Below, piece after piece: positions 1-12,200 of a stretch of 64,000 nucleotides of DNA. The DNA is from Scatophagus argus (taxonomy: Eukaryota > Chordata > Actinopteri > Scatophagidae), in contig NC_058514.1 of NCBI RefSeq assembly GCF_020382885.2, positions 12,944,249 through 13,008,248 of the forward strand, in the 5' to 3' direction. The notes below the pieces were generated by a model. That model was not told the DNA's origin. It saw only the letters and a program-made list of their open reading frames with translations, and did not search any database. The translations under genes and the position numbers were made by a program. Each line of letters begins with the position of its first letter. Position 1 is the first letter of the stretch.

Positions 1-2293
1 TCCACAGAAAAATAACGGAGGAAAGGTTAATGTGTGTCTTGTTGAGACACCAGAGCAGCTTGTAGCTTTTGGGCATGACGGTTTGAGGTCCAGTTTGGGT
101 CAGAACGCCTTGGGGCCGCCGTTTATTGGTCTCATTCACACAGTTGCTGTGTGCAGCGTGACAACACGGTTTCACGCTGATGCTTGAAGAGCATTTTATT
201 TCAAGTCAGACTTTCATCTGTGTTCCAGCACATATTCCATATTACTACAGGCAGACAACATCGGCTTTGTACATGCTGGATACCAGGTAACTGGAATCAT
301 ATACCTCAGATACCTGAAACAAAGACATGGAAATGGCTGCAAAAAGCTTCATTTCTTGAATCTTTCATTGGTTCCAGTGTCCTCAGCTTACAGGAAATGT
401 ATGAACTGTTTCTTGTGAAGACTAAATCACTGCACCCGGCCAAGAAATTGCTTGGACAGACACAGGCTAACTGTTTCCAACTGCTGCTCTGTGTAGCCTT
501 ACGAAAACATGAGAGTGGTACCAATCTTCTCATCAAACTCGCATCAAGAGAGCAACTTGACATTTAGAAGAAGATTTGTATACATTTCAACATGGATCAC
601 ATGAAAAATGCTTCAGAAAATAATGGCACTGATATGCCGTAAAAATGATTGGATGTGGCTGGGAACTCTAAAGCAAACCTTTTCAGCCAAATTAAAATGT
701 AACTAGCTCATCATACAAGGAACTACTCCATGAGAAAAGGGGAGACAAGTCTGGCAGAGAGGAGTGAGACCTGATAAATCCTACAAATTACGTATGGTAT
801 AGCAAATGGTTTGCTGGAGGTTCTGCTCTTTGAGGGAACGTTAGAAGAATTTGAGCAGCACAGATCAGGAGACCTGATTCTCCCTCAATTAACAAATACT
901 CAGAAAAATCAAACAATACAAGAAGAAAATAAAATAAAATAAAAAATACAAGAAAATATGAGGTTTCCCTCTCTCGACTTTTACAAATGTGACAAGTTAC
1001 AAGTCAGCCACACACCTGTCAAAGGCCAAAATATGAATTCATGTGTCAAAACAGGCCATATGTCAAAACAAACAATTTTACTGACATTCAATTTTATCCA
1101 TTCATAAATTATGAAAGACATTAAAACTAATAATCACTAAATACAATCAGTGACTTTTCTATGGTTTTAGATTTGACTGCTGCTTCCATACAGATACGCT
1201 TTAGCGGAGAAAGCTGTCCGATCTTCAAAATAAAAGAAACAAAACAGACCTGTTTTCATTTCTGTGCAGCGTGTGTAAAAGAAAAAGAGCAATTGGAAGC
1301 AGGTAGAGGTAATAACCAGCTCGGTGCCACATCTATAGAATGGTAACATCTCTACTGGGACACATGCATCCCATCAGTATTTAACCCACTATCACAACAT
1401 TGTTACTGAAGTGCGCTTGGCCTCTCTGCCAGTGTTACAGCTAATTGCCAGGCAGCCGACCTGAAACCCTGCAGCTTTACAGGGAATAGAGTTTGACACT
1501 GTTTTGAAGGTCAACTTCTTCTGCATTCCATCCCCAACAGGTCCCCCCCTGGGGTTCTCGGTCATGCTGAAACGCCTATCACAGGAAACCGGAGAAACTT
1601 ATTGTTCTCTCCTCTCCTGCTGACCCTTACCGCCCCATTAAAATCTAGCCTGAAACTCTGCCTGAGGGTCTTCAGCCATCATCGGCACGCGTAGCCTCGC
1701 CAAAGCATTGCATGCTAATGAGACAGAGGGAAGGGGGGGACTCGGAGTGGTGGTGGGGTTCAGTATTTGCATCTTTGAAATGTGGGTTGTGATTGGTTGC
1801 CAGGCAGAATTAATGACAGGCTGGTGCATGATTATTAGTGGGTTTGATGCAGGGATTGAGGAGTTGCGTTTTGAGCCTAATGAGAGCTGCTGGTCCCATC
1901 CAGGTGATCTTGTGTGCTGATTGTTAATGGAAATACACACATATTATAATTCATTGTGCTGACTTGCTGAAGGATTATCACCTCCACCTTAATGGTTTGG
2001 TTTTCACGAGGTAGTTTACTCGTTTGTCTGTCTATCAGCAGGATACCTGCAGAAAAATCTGCAAGACTTAAAACTAGAGAAAAAAAAAAATTACAGTTTT
2101 TGGGAGGATGGAATTAATCTGGTCACACACGATAGCTGGACTGATTGTACTGACATTAGTCCATAGTGTATTGTCTCATTTTTTGCTTGAGCAGACATGT
2201 ATATATGTTGATCTAACTCTGACCTTTTTTTCCTGTGTGGCCATCAAGACCATCTCTGGGATTTCAAAATCTGAACTTTAAACCTGATCTTAA
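1..2293. other. AT-rich intergenic DNA, no gene recognised
   Basis: No exon with plausible splice sites or a recognisable protein was found. A plus-strand open frame of 127 codons (184-567) has no family resemblance and no coding-like codon use. The stretch lies downstream of slc16a7 and could be distal 3' UTR or intergenic DNA; the sequence alone does not decide. Confidence 0.5.
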
Positions 2294-2299
2294 TTAAAA

Positions 2300-2499
2300 C
2301 CAACATTCATACTGCAGGCAAAACTGGCCCAAATCAGATTTGTTTTGTTTTTTCATTTGTTTCATTTTGTTTTTGTTTTGGTTTTTGTTTTTTCATGACA
2401 GTGTGAACGGCACAAATCATATAGGATCTGATCAATTCTGATTTGGGCCACTTTCATGTGTTCCCAACTTAAATACGAGTCATACTGAATGTGAACAAT
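2300..2499. mobile_element. hAT-like non-autonomous element (MITE) remnant
   Basis: The block opens with a 'cattcatactgcagg' type end, contains 'gacagtgtgaacgg' in the middle, and closes with 'catactgaatgtgaac', an inverted relative of the opening. The layout and the repeated 'tttgggcca' core resemble short hAT-type MITEs that are frequent in fish genomes. A T-rich tract near 2340-2395 interrupts it. Family membership is from memory of such repeats, not from a search. No transposase is encoded. Confidence 0.45.
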
Positions 2500-2519
2500 G
2501 AAGGCAAAAAGAAGAAGAA

Positions 2520-2935
2520 GTGTGATTTTTCTTTGTTTGGACTTGACCTTTTATTCCTGGATTTCCTGTCCTTAGTTCTTTAGTTCTTTGTGTTGCCCTG
2601 CCTGCTTCAGCTCCCTTATGTAGGTTTATTAAAGCTTCCCTTGTTCATTTCTACCCCTGGTGTTCAGGTCTTCATTTTGGGTCTTCTCCAAGCAGCACAG
2701 GGAGAAACACAAAAACACAGTGAGGAAAATGACACAGGATTCACAGAAAGCACAGACACACGGAGGAGGGAGCACAAATAAATACACTGGGGAGGGAAAA
2801 CCAACGAGGCACAGGTGAAACTAATCGGAGTGCTACAAAGGGCAGCAAAAAGACAAAGAGAGGAAATCTAATAAGAAAAGTACCAAATAAAACAGAACCT
2901 AACTAAACAGAAATTTCAAATCATGACATATGTGT
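2520..2935. mobile_element. interspersed repeat with its two halves in opposite orientation
   Basis: Positions 2520-2697 read on plus as the 3' half of a dispersed fish repeat ('cctgcctgcttcagctccc', 'ggtttattaaagcttccc', 'ggtgttcaggtcttcatttt'). Positions 2697-2935 read on minus as what I recall as the 5' half of the same repeat ('gattagtttcacctgtg' when reverse-complemented). The halves meet at 'aagcagcac', which also occurs at the internal joint of the normal element. No coding capacity is visible. The family assignment rests on memory. Confidence 0.4.
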
Positions 2936-5930
2936 GTGTATATATTTGGAAAAAAGTCATTGCAGCTTAGTGTGCGGTCATCCTCTGCTCAGTTTTGTTT
3001 TGAGAAAGGATTGATATTTACTTGTTAAGAGCATATACAGTGCAGCTGAATACAAAGGATATCTGTTCCAACATATATTATATTAGATCAAAAATAATTT
3101 ATTGATCAAACATGTGGTCAATATTTCTCCTTAAGCATTGTACTCATTTAAAATTAGGCTCCACAGCTTTGATGAAAAACAACAATCCCACCATAAACTT
3201 ATAAACAGAGTCATGTGGCTTATTTTGGATTTATACTTTATTTTGCTACTGTGATAGGTGATAACATTCTATTAGAATTACAAAAACATAAATCAGTTTT
3301 CTATACCCGTGTGGTACTTTTCCTTGTGACGGCTGCAGAGGTAGTGAAAAGACTGACAAAATCTGAAAAATGGTTTAATGCCATACAGTGTAGTTCCCCT
3401 GGTGAGAGAGCATACAGCACGTCTGCCACTGGAAGGACATTATGGACTGAGTTCACTGCTGAAACAAACTACAGTACTGACATCCAAACATGTGAACACA
3501 ACTCTCCTGTTCATACACACAACTATTTGCATCATTGTGTGCAAAGCCCTATAAAAACAATATAGCAAAGACAAAATAATTAAAATATTTAGACTATATC
3601 TGGTGTCATTTGTTCATATGTGTCAATATGGTGGCAGACAGGAGTGAATTTTGAATGAAGAGCTATATAGTTAACTATTTACAAAAAAAATGAAATACTG
3701 CAAATGATTTATAAACATACATACAGCAGGGGCATGGATAATCTGAACCTAAATGTCCTAAAGGTTTGAACAACATGATGTCATTTTTACAGTGTTCACA
3801 AAAGACATTTATAATGATCGGGACAGGACAATAAGGCACAGTTAGCTTAACAGACAGACAGTCCTTCAGCCTCCCAGTAGCAAACCACCTTGTATACAAT
3901 CAACACCAACACATGCTGATCTTCTTACCGCATTAGACTGAAAAAACAAAAATGGCAGTGTGTTCAAGAAGTTTTTGGCTCTGCAGAGTGGAATTTTGTT
4001 ACATTATTTAAAAAAAAAAAAAAAAAACTTAGTGGAGCCAAAAATTATCCAGTTGTTACAGAGGGACAGAGATCTATTTAAAAGAAGATCTGAATGTAAA
4101 AATTTCAAGTTCAAAATAAACTTGTGAAAATGACGTATTCAAAGTATTTAATTTCAAATATAAGTATACTCAGGTCTCAGAGTCATAACAAAACTGAAAT
4201 TCAGAACACATAAATTAAAGTGAACTAGACACCACACTTATTCCACTGCATTTCACTCCATGGCTACAAAAGCCACATCTTTTTGACTCTTTGTCCGTCA
4301 ATGATTAATTCAACCAGTTTCTGCTTTGTGACTCAAACTGCATGAATGTTTGAAACTCCAATCTGCTGTCATTTTTGTCAGCTAGACACTGTGTCAGCTG
4401 CTAAGCTACATGCTGACTGCAATTCAAAAGAAAACTAAGTGACATCTCTTTAGTCTCTTATAAACTTTAAAGCCTTTACATTCTGAATATTGAGTTCACA
4501 CATAAACGGAAAAAAACACCCACACAGTAGTTAAAAACAATTATCAGCCAGCTCTTTTCCTAAAGTGACAGGAACCTACAGAATTAATTAAAGAGGAGTG
4601 AAAGCATTGAATATTAATTTAAATTTAACCTCTCTACTAAATTTGGTCTTAAGCAAAAGTCAAAATAAACCTGTGTTTCTAAGTATAATGTACACATGAA
4701 AAGAAAGAAAGAGACTATGCTAAGCAAGATAATTGATAAGGCTATTGGTGCACGTCAAAATCAATCAATTATCTCTATTTGGATTAATCAGTGTAACTTA
4801 TTTCCTTAGAATAAACATTAGAAAATACAGAAAAGTATTGTTTAAACCTGAAACAGCAGTACAGTAATGAGAATACCGTTTTGAGCATATGTTTTTTACC
4901 ATATGTCATGAGTAGCCTTCCTATAGGCAGAGAACCATATTGACCTCTAAAACAGCAGTTCCCTTCAAATGAAACAATACTGAGTTGTGATCGTATGAAA
5001 CAAATTTGAATATTTTTAGAGGCCTCAAGGGATACAACTATCAAGTAAAAATCCAGAATACAAAGAATGTAGAAAAGGTCGGCTGCTTACCCTCCTGGTT
5101 GGGAACTGCTGCTGTGAACCACCACAGAGGCTGCAGTTTTTGCTGCATGTTTCCTGCTCCTCTGCTGTTATTTCTGCTCCATCTCAAAGATGAATAACCT
5201 GCTCTTTCTACTGATTATAAAGAACATGGAGCAGCATTCATAAACTCAGTATAGATGAGAAAATTGAAAGAAAAAAAAAAGAAATTCAATGGTATTTCCC
5301 TTTGGTCCATCAAACATAATATGGTTGTTAAGTTTTATTCCTTAACTTTAACATATAAACACAAAAAAATGTATATCAGTTTTGGCGAAACCTCAACCAA
5401 AAAACACAAGAAACCCATGAGCCATGAAACTGAAACCTTGCTTGGTCGTTAAAGTAACTTATGAAAATGAGTGCATTGTCCTGTTGGAAGCTTGATTTGT
5501 TATTCATTTTGGTCTTGGTGAAACCAGCAGGGGGCAGTGTTATTTGGTTGAAAGTGATTGTACAGAAGTCTCTTTCTATTAAGAGTCATCATGTACAATG
5601 AGCATAGTGATGGCCAATTGCAGCGAAAGAAAGTAGTCCCTCTTTCCACTAATTAAAGACAAGCAGAATAAGTGAACATTCATAAGGTATTGATGTTATT
5701 CATTAATGAAAGAAGGTAAAAACGTGCCAATATAAAAATACTGTCTAATATTGGCACGAAATGCTGGTGAGCCAACACACAAAAGCAAGAACCCTCTTAG
5801 GAGAGTTAATCTCAACAAATGAGATGTATGTTATTAACAAACTGGGTTTGTCCACATATTGCTGGGGTACAAACTGAGACTCAACTCAAAATGGTGCAAA
5901 GCCAAGCTCCAAGAAGCCAAATGCTTTGTT
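2936..5930. other. AT-rich intergenic DNA, no gene recognised
   Basis: Only short unremarkable open frames are present. A 17-18 A homopolymer lies near 4010-4027. Several TTTATT motifs (AATAAA on minus, for example near 3105 and 3236) could serve a very long slc16a7 3' UTR, but nothing selects one of them. Confidence 0.5.
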
Positions 5931-6217
5931 AAAGGTCCAGAGTGTAGGGTTTAGGGGCAGAAATGGAAGATAATATTTATAATTATGTTTTCATGAGTGC
6001 ACAATTAAAAAAAAAGAATTGTTGTGTTTCCACAAGCCTTTGAGCCTTTAATATCCACAAAGGGAATGGGTCCTCTTTCATGAAGGTCGCCATGTTGCAC
6101 TGCTAGATTTCTACGGTAGCCCCACTGTAGGGCACGGTGAGGCAAGGGGTGTTCAGGTGGTTACAACCTGTAGTCAGTCACACCGCCAGATGCCTCTGTA
6201 TCCTACACTCTGAACTT
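5931..6217. mobile_element. MITE with about 17-bp terminal inverted repeats
   Basis: The left end (5932-5949) contains 'ggtccagagtgtaggg'; the right end (6200-6217) is its imperfect reverse complement ('tcctacactctgaactt'). The 287-bp interior has the familiar order of a widespread teleost non-autonomous element: 'ggcagaaatgga', 'atgttttcatgagtg', 'tttgagcctttaatatc', 'gtcgccatgttgc', then 'cgccagatgcctctgtatcc'. No coding capacity. The TIRs are visible in the sequence; the family match is from memory. Confidence 0.65.
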
Positions 6218-7510
6218 CTCAAACTAACAACAGAAGTGTGCAAAATCTTTCAAAGTTTTCTTATTTACAATAGATAACATAATATTCTAAATAACATTGC
6301 ACTGATACCTTCAGAGTTCATCCTGACAAACATAACAAGGGCTGATTCCTCCAATTTCCCCTCAAACCACACAGTGTTTTCACACTAACGCAGTGTTTAG
6401 TTGTAATGAGTCTTATAGGTGAAGATGCTTGAAAGCCACCGCTACACAGCTGCACATCCATTTTCATGACTCTGAAAACACATTCAACTATTCAAAGCGA
6501 CAAAAAAGGACAATAACATTGTTCTTTGTACATGATTGCTTTGAAAAATTGCATTTGTTATTAAAATGTGTCTGGCTTTGTGAGGACATCTGAGACAGGA
6601 CATCATTTGGTCAGCATTTGAGACCCAGACTTGAGATGAGGACTGATCAACAGCACAGCAGGATGACATTTACAAAAAAAAAAAAACTAACAAATGGAAT
6701 GGATAGAATATTGAACAATATTGACATTTACAGAAACATTTAGATTATTAAATGATATGTTCATCAAGTACATTTGTTTGCACACAATCCGAACAGTAGA
6801 CGTGATCAGCATTCAGTAATTAGTAGTGTCAGTAATATTCCTTCAGAGGTTATAACATACTGGTGCGGATGTTGTTAGTGAATTAGTCTGTGGAGAGATT
6901 ACACAGAACATTTCATAGCTTTAACATTTCAATACGGACATGTTAGGAGACAACTGGAGCAGATTAAACTGACTTCTTGCAAGTTTTAAAGTAAATCACA
7001 GCAAAAATGCAGGTCACATTTAACACAAGGTTTATCAGCTTGGTATAATACTATCAAGTATTCACTGTACAACTCTCCTTGTATTCATTACATTACATTT
7101 AAGGCAATGTAACACAGAATGGAAAAGACATTTCACTGTCCTGCATTAAAATATAAGTGGTTATATTGCTCATGGGCTCTAGTTGTAGAAAAACCACTCC
7201 TATGCAAACGGGTTTTGGTCATTAATACCTTATTAAGGCCCACAGAGGAAATTACATTCAACTATTTTTAAATTAATTGAATTGCAGCAGTTTTATAAAG
7301 ATGTTTGAAGTGAAGTATGGCCATTTTTGTTTTAGTGCAGCATACTGTATATGACTGAAATATGGAACAATAGACAACTTACAGGAAGCATTTTATGACT
7401 TGATCGAAGTATTAAAGTGGAACGTTTGGGTAGGAATTACAACACAGCATTACAGTGCTCAAGTGGGCAGCATAATACAGGGAGACCAGCAACACCAGCT
7501 GTCAGCACAT
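6218..7510. other. AT-rich non-coding DNA downstream of slc16a7
   Basis: No gene, RNA or clear repeat was recognised apart from a 13-A run near 6675. It is probably intergenic or distal 3' UTR of the minus-strand gene. Confidence 0.4.
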
Positions 7511-7516
7511 CTGCTC

Positions 7517-7522
7517 TTTATT
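7517..7522 (-). terminator. slc16a7: candidate slc16a7 poly(A) signal (AATAAA on minus)
   Basis: TTTATT on plus reads AATAAA on minus about 1.4 kb past the slc16a7 stop codon. The next 10-35 bases on minus are G/T-rich ('tggtgttgctggtct'), as expected of a downstream element. It is the first canonical hexamer I noticed below the stop codon. Choice of this site is inference; mammalian SLC16A7 uses long 3' UTRs, so more distal sites are possible. Confidence 0.25.
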
Positions 7523-8954
7523 TATGGAAGTGGGAATTTTAGGGCACCCACTTGCCATATTAAACAGTGCAATTAGGATTTTGTATTCTTGCTTGACACG
7601 TATCACCAGACGGATCAACCAGTTCCAGTGCACTGGGGTTGCTTATGCTGCATTCACACTGCGAGCAACACAATCAACTAGTCATTAGGACTTTTCATGT
7701 TACACAGAGCTGGCCATCCAGGAAAATCAGGCCAACTTTTTAGGTTTAACAGCTGCCACATCTCAGCTCCTTTCTTGTTCACTTTTGATTTGATTTCATG
7801 AACATCAGCATGAAATAGGAACATTTGATTCCACATTTTCAAATCTGCCCAATTCTCCACAACTTTGATTGGAAAGACTAATAAAGGAGACATCTTATAA
7901 GGTGGATGCCTGGAGAATGGGCGCATTCGTCATTACACTCGTTGATAATTTACAAAGTTATCTTTGCTAACAAATTTGCGCCTCTGATTGTAGCACAGTA
8001 CAACTGGTACACTCGGAGCCTCTAACTCTCCGCAATGTGTCAAAAATCTAACTCATATGCAAAGTTACTCATGGTGTGAATGCACAGTTAGGGATCAGTA
8101 CTACACAAAACTGGCCACTCACTGTTGCTAGTGTCAAAACTGCAATCCTTCACTCATAGACAGGTCCTTCTAACCACTAAAATATCCACTGCTTCCTCTT
8201 TTCAATTTAACCTTTCCTCATTTACCAAAACTTCATACTGTTGTGAACGTGAATTCATTTTGCTAGTGCTATTGAAACTGTGCCAACATGCTGACACTGT
8301 ATTCACGTCATAATGGAAGACACAGGAAGAAACAGAATGATGCGTGTTGCTACAGCTTGGAATATTTTAACTTGAGAAATTTAACAAAGATAACCAACCA
8401 TCAACCATGTATCAACAAGATGCAGCTGATAATACTTTTCATATCCAGAGCTGATTGTCAGACTGAATTTAAGAAATTTTCTAATTATCTGACATCTGTG
8501 GATTCACTGTCAGCTCTCTGTTGACACAATTGTGGATACATACTACATACATCCTACTATAATCCCAAATCCTGATTGTAACTGCAACTCTGTACCGCGA
8601 ATGTATTTTTGCCAAGTTGCCCTCTTGTATTTACAGTAAATCTGAATCTGACATAAGGTGAATCTGGCAAAAAAGAAAATACAGCTAGTTGTACACTGTT
8701 TTTCATTTCCAGACTTTTAGCCTCTTCACACGCCTGTAGAATCTTACACTTTTCTCTAGGTTACTCTGGTTTCCCCTCTCACAGTTGTTGCTTTGGCAGT
8801 TAGTTTTAGAAAAATACAGAGTACCCCAAATAGAGCCTGGTGGAAGACCAAGAGGCACCTATTGACCTGGAGCTCAGTTAGAACGTAGTGGAGGGTGTTG
8901 CAAGACTTCTGCGGAGGTAAGGATAAGCTGTTGCTGGTAACAGGGCAGAAGGAT
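7523..8954 (-). other. slc16a7: probable slc16a7 3' UTR
   Basis: The region directly follows the TAG stop at 8955-8957 on minus and has no competing gene. A MITE-like block at 7648-8087 lies inside it, so part of the UTR may be transposon-derived. The extent depends on the unproven poly(A) signal near 7520. Confidence 0.35.
7648..8087. mobile_element. hAT-like MITE remnant
   Basis: Left end 'ctgcattcacactgcgag' at 7648 is mirrored by 'ggtgtgaatgcacag' ending at 8087, an imperfect terminal inverted repeat of about 14 bp. The opening 'gcattcacactgcgagcaac' is typical of fish hAT-type MITEs. No matching 8-bp target duplication was found, so the exact ends are uncertain. No coding capacity. Confidence 0.45.
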
Positions 8955-9235
8955 CTAAATGTTGGTTTCTCGCTGCATAGTTTCCTGAGCTTTTTGACAT
9001 TTGTCAACCAGCTCCTCCGATGCCTGGGCTTCGCCATCAGCCTCCTTCTGTTCCTGAACTGGATCTGGATCTTCCGTCTCAGTCCGTTTGTACATCTCTG
9101 CACGCTTGCGCTCACGCTCCAAGAGTCTGTAGTTAATGAAGTTTCCAATGAAGAGCCAAATACTTGCAAAAATCACAACAGCTCCACAGCAAAAATACAT
9201 GTACTTGTAGTTTTTTGTGACGTCAACCAGTTTCC
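8955..9235 (-). CDS. slc16a7: slc16a7 coding exon 4 (last)
   Basis: Acceptor 'ctgctgttttgcag' on minus, then G|GG AAA CTG. It encodes the TM11-TM12 part ([15 protein letters not shown]) and a charged tail rich in Glu, Lys and Arg. It ends in RETNI and TAG. The tail has low similarity to mammals except for the last residues. Confidence 0.93.
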
Positions 9236-12200
9236 CTGCAAAACAGCAGAAGATTTTTAAATGTTAAAGTATCTGCACTGTTTTAAATTTCCAGAGTAGA
9301 ATTGAAGTGAAGTAAATCAGTTATAGTAGTTTACCAACACCCTACTACGCATAGTCACCACCAAACTTGACAAACCACTTCTGTTACCTTTCTGGTGTGA
9401 CTGGGACTTGGTCATGTTGTGAATTAACTGACTGGTTCTCGTTGCCATAAGTGCTAAGAACACATGAAAGTGCAGGCAGTAAAACTATACATGAAACTAA
9501 ATGAATATACTCTCAGGGAAATCATACCTGCTAGAGGTGGACCCAAGAGGACCGGGCAGCACTCCACAATGGTGGTGAGTCCCACAGCACTGGAGAACCT
9601 CTGAGGCCCAACCAGGTCCATCAGTGTTTCAAACAGAACCGAGCTGACCATGCCAAAGGCAAACCCAAAGAACATCGCATAGACCACCAGACCGGTGTAG
9701 TTTTCTGCCAGTGGGCAGAGGATGTGGCACACCCCATTGTAGAGCACAGCGAAGCTGAAGAAGTACTGGATCCTGGGTCGGATCCAGCGTGAATTGGCCA
9801 GTAGACCCATGGAGGGCCTGGCAAACATGTCAACAAAAGCCAAAATTGACAGAAGGAAGGCAGCCGAGTACTCATCCACACCCATGTCCTTAGCGTAGGC
9901 TGAAAGGAAGACAATAGGTGCAAAGAAGCCCAGGAACATGATGACATTCCCTGACAGGTAAATAAGGAATCCACGATGCTTGAAGAGTGTCAGGTCCAGG
10001 TATTTATTGACTAGTTGCCAGGCAGTGCGCTTCTCTTTTGTTGAGGTGGCAACGGCAGCTAACTCTTCATCTTTCTTGATCTTGCTGGGTAGTGGTCCCA
10101 GAGGCCTCATGAGAGAACCAGCCACACAGCAGTTCAGCAGCAGGCCGCCCAGGATGAGGAAGCTGCCTCTCCAGCCGAACTGATTAAATAGGTACTGGTT
10201 GAGAGGAGCCAGGGTGCTGAGGAACACTGGACTGCCCGCCATTGCCAGCCCATTAGCAATGGGACGTTTTTTATAGAAGTATTTGCCTATCATAGTCAGT
10301 GCTGGCTGCAGGTTGAAGGCTAATCCAAGTCCTACAAGGAAAGATGACAGAGATATAAATATTTGATGATGTGCAATAAAGAAAACTGTCAGCTTTCATG
10401 AGTGAACAAACATATTTTAGTGAAGGCATCATGCCATTAGTCAGTCATTACTATGAGTAAACTGCATATAAAACATATAAAACTACATTTAAGCACAACA
10501 TGGTAAAATCAAAGCAAAAACCAAAAACAGATTGAACAAACAGCACGTTCTTCCTACAACTACAGTTTTATATTTAACCTGCTACTTACAAGCAGAGGCT
10601 AATCAAATTAACTCAGAATGGACTTGAGCAGATTAAGATGGACTTACCGCCAATAACTCCTATGCACATGTAAAGCTGCAGCACGCTAGTGCAGAAAGAA
10701 GCTATGACCATGCCAGTGGCACAGAGGCAGCCCCCCATCATGACAATAGGCCTGCAGCCATATGTGTTGACAAGTATACTGCTGATAGGACCTGATGGGG
10801 ACAGAGGGAAAACATGAAATCAACACACACACGTCAGACGTTTACAGTAATTAGTATCTTAATCTGGTTAGTGCTGCACACGAGCGGCAGCCCAACTTTT
10901 ATTATTAGATACACCTGCACTTTTTCAATTTTTAAACACAGGACGCTCATTGCCACTTGTCAAATCTGTTGAAGAGAAGTAACTGACAGTGGTTAGAATG
11001 AGAAAAGACTTACATTAAGAGAGTCATAAGTTCAGGTTCATCAAGTAATTTTATTCCCCAGCCTGCATTTTCTGGGGGAAGCTGCACACTATCCAAACGA
11101 GAATCACATACATTTTATTTCCAAGCCAAAAACAAATGACAAAGTACTTCCTTATTTTTGTCACATATTTCCAAGTGTTTATATTTAGGTATCAGCAAAG
11201 CTGTGCCAGAGATGTTTCTGCTAATCTCTTTGTCACTGAGAGATGGCAAGAAAGTCTTAAATGAGGTTAATGAGGTTGAAACCAAATCCCCAGTTTAACC
11301 ATGTTATCTAAATGACTTCATTGGATGTGAAAACAAAGGTCAGTTAATATTATTACTCCAATTGTCCATTAGACAACTTCCCAGTTCAACAATGACAGAC
11401 TGTATCTACAGTGCTGTAGTAGTGTGCGCATACAGTTTAACATACAGTCTGTGAAATGTAATTGTTGAACTGTATGCTATAAAATCCCAATAGACATTTT
11501 GGTGTGTATTCACTCTTTTTCATAGAAAATTTGGTTTTGATAATCTGACTTGTGACTTGTTTACTACTTATCTGATCATCAAATTTCTCAATCTCATATA
11601 CACATTCAACAAATACAGCAGCTAATTTGGAGTCCAAGTCCTATGATGCCTCTGCTTTTAACTCCAGGTCAGTCTCCACAAACTCCCAAGGGTAATATCA
11701 GGCTCTTTAACAGCTAAATGCGAGCCACATCACAGTCATTTAATCCACTGTTAATACAAAATTATTAGCGCAGCTTTTAAAATGTTAGAATGACTGGTAG
11801 GGATGGTAACAACAGGCATTTGCTATGATTAAAACTCAGTTCAGTTGACAGAAAGAGCATTTCCATTCAAATGACGTGATGAGGAAAGTTTCACAGTTAT
11901 GTGGTTCAGTGTTCCATTGTCCCATTATACCTGGGACGCTCAACATATTTAGATTTTTTAAAATTATGACTTGGTTCACTGAATTTTTCACAAAACAGTT
12001 TTATATTATACTGCCGCTGTGTTGCTTTATGTTCTATTGTTTATATTTGTTCCACTTCAGCTACAGGAGAGCATTTGATCTTGGGACATAAAGTCCTATG
12101 AATAATGTGGCTGCTCAAAGCACTTTTTAGGAGTCTGTGCATCTTATAATTGACACCCTCCCCTATCCCTTCGCTGAATTTTAAGTACAGGAGGTGTGAA

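Noticed and set aside
184-567. 127-codon plus-strand open frame near the left edge
   Set aside because: No family resemblance, no splice or promoter context, and the opposite strand is also open. Treated as chance.
9980-10183. Plus-strand frame inside slc16a7
   Set aside because: Shadow of the real minus-strand exon 3.
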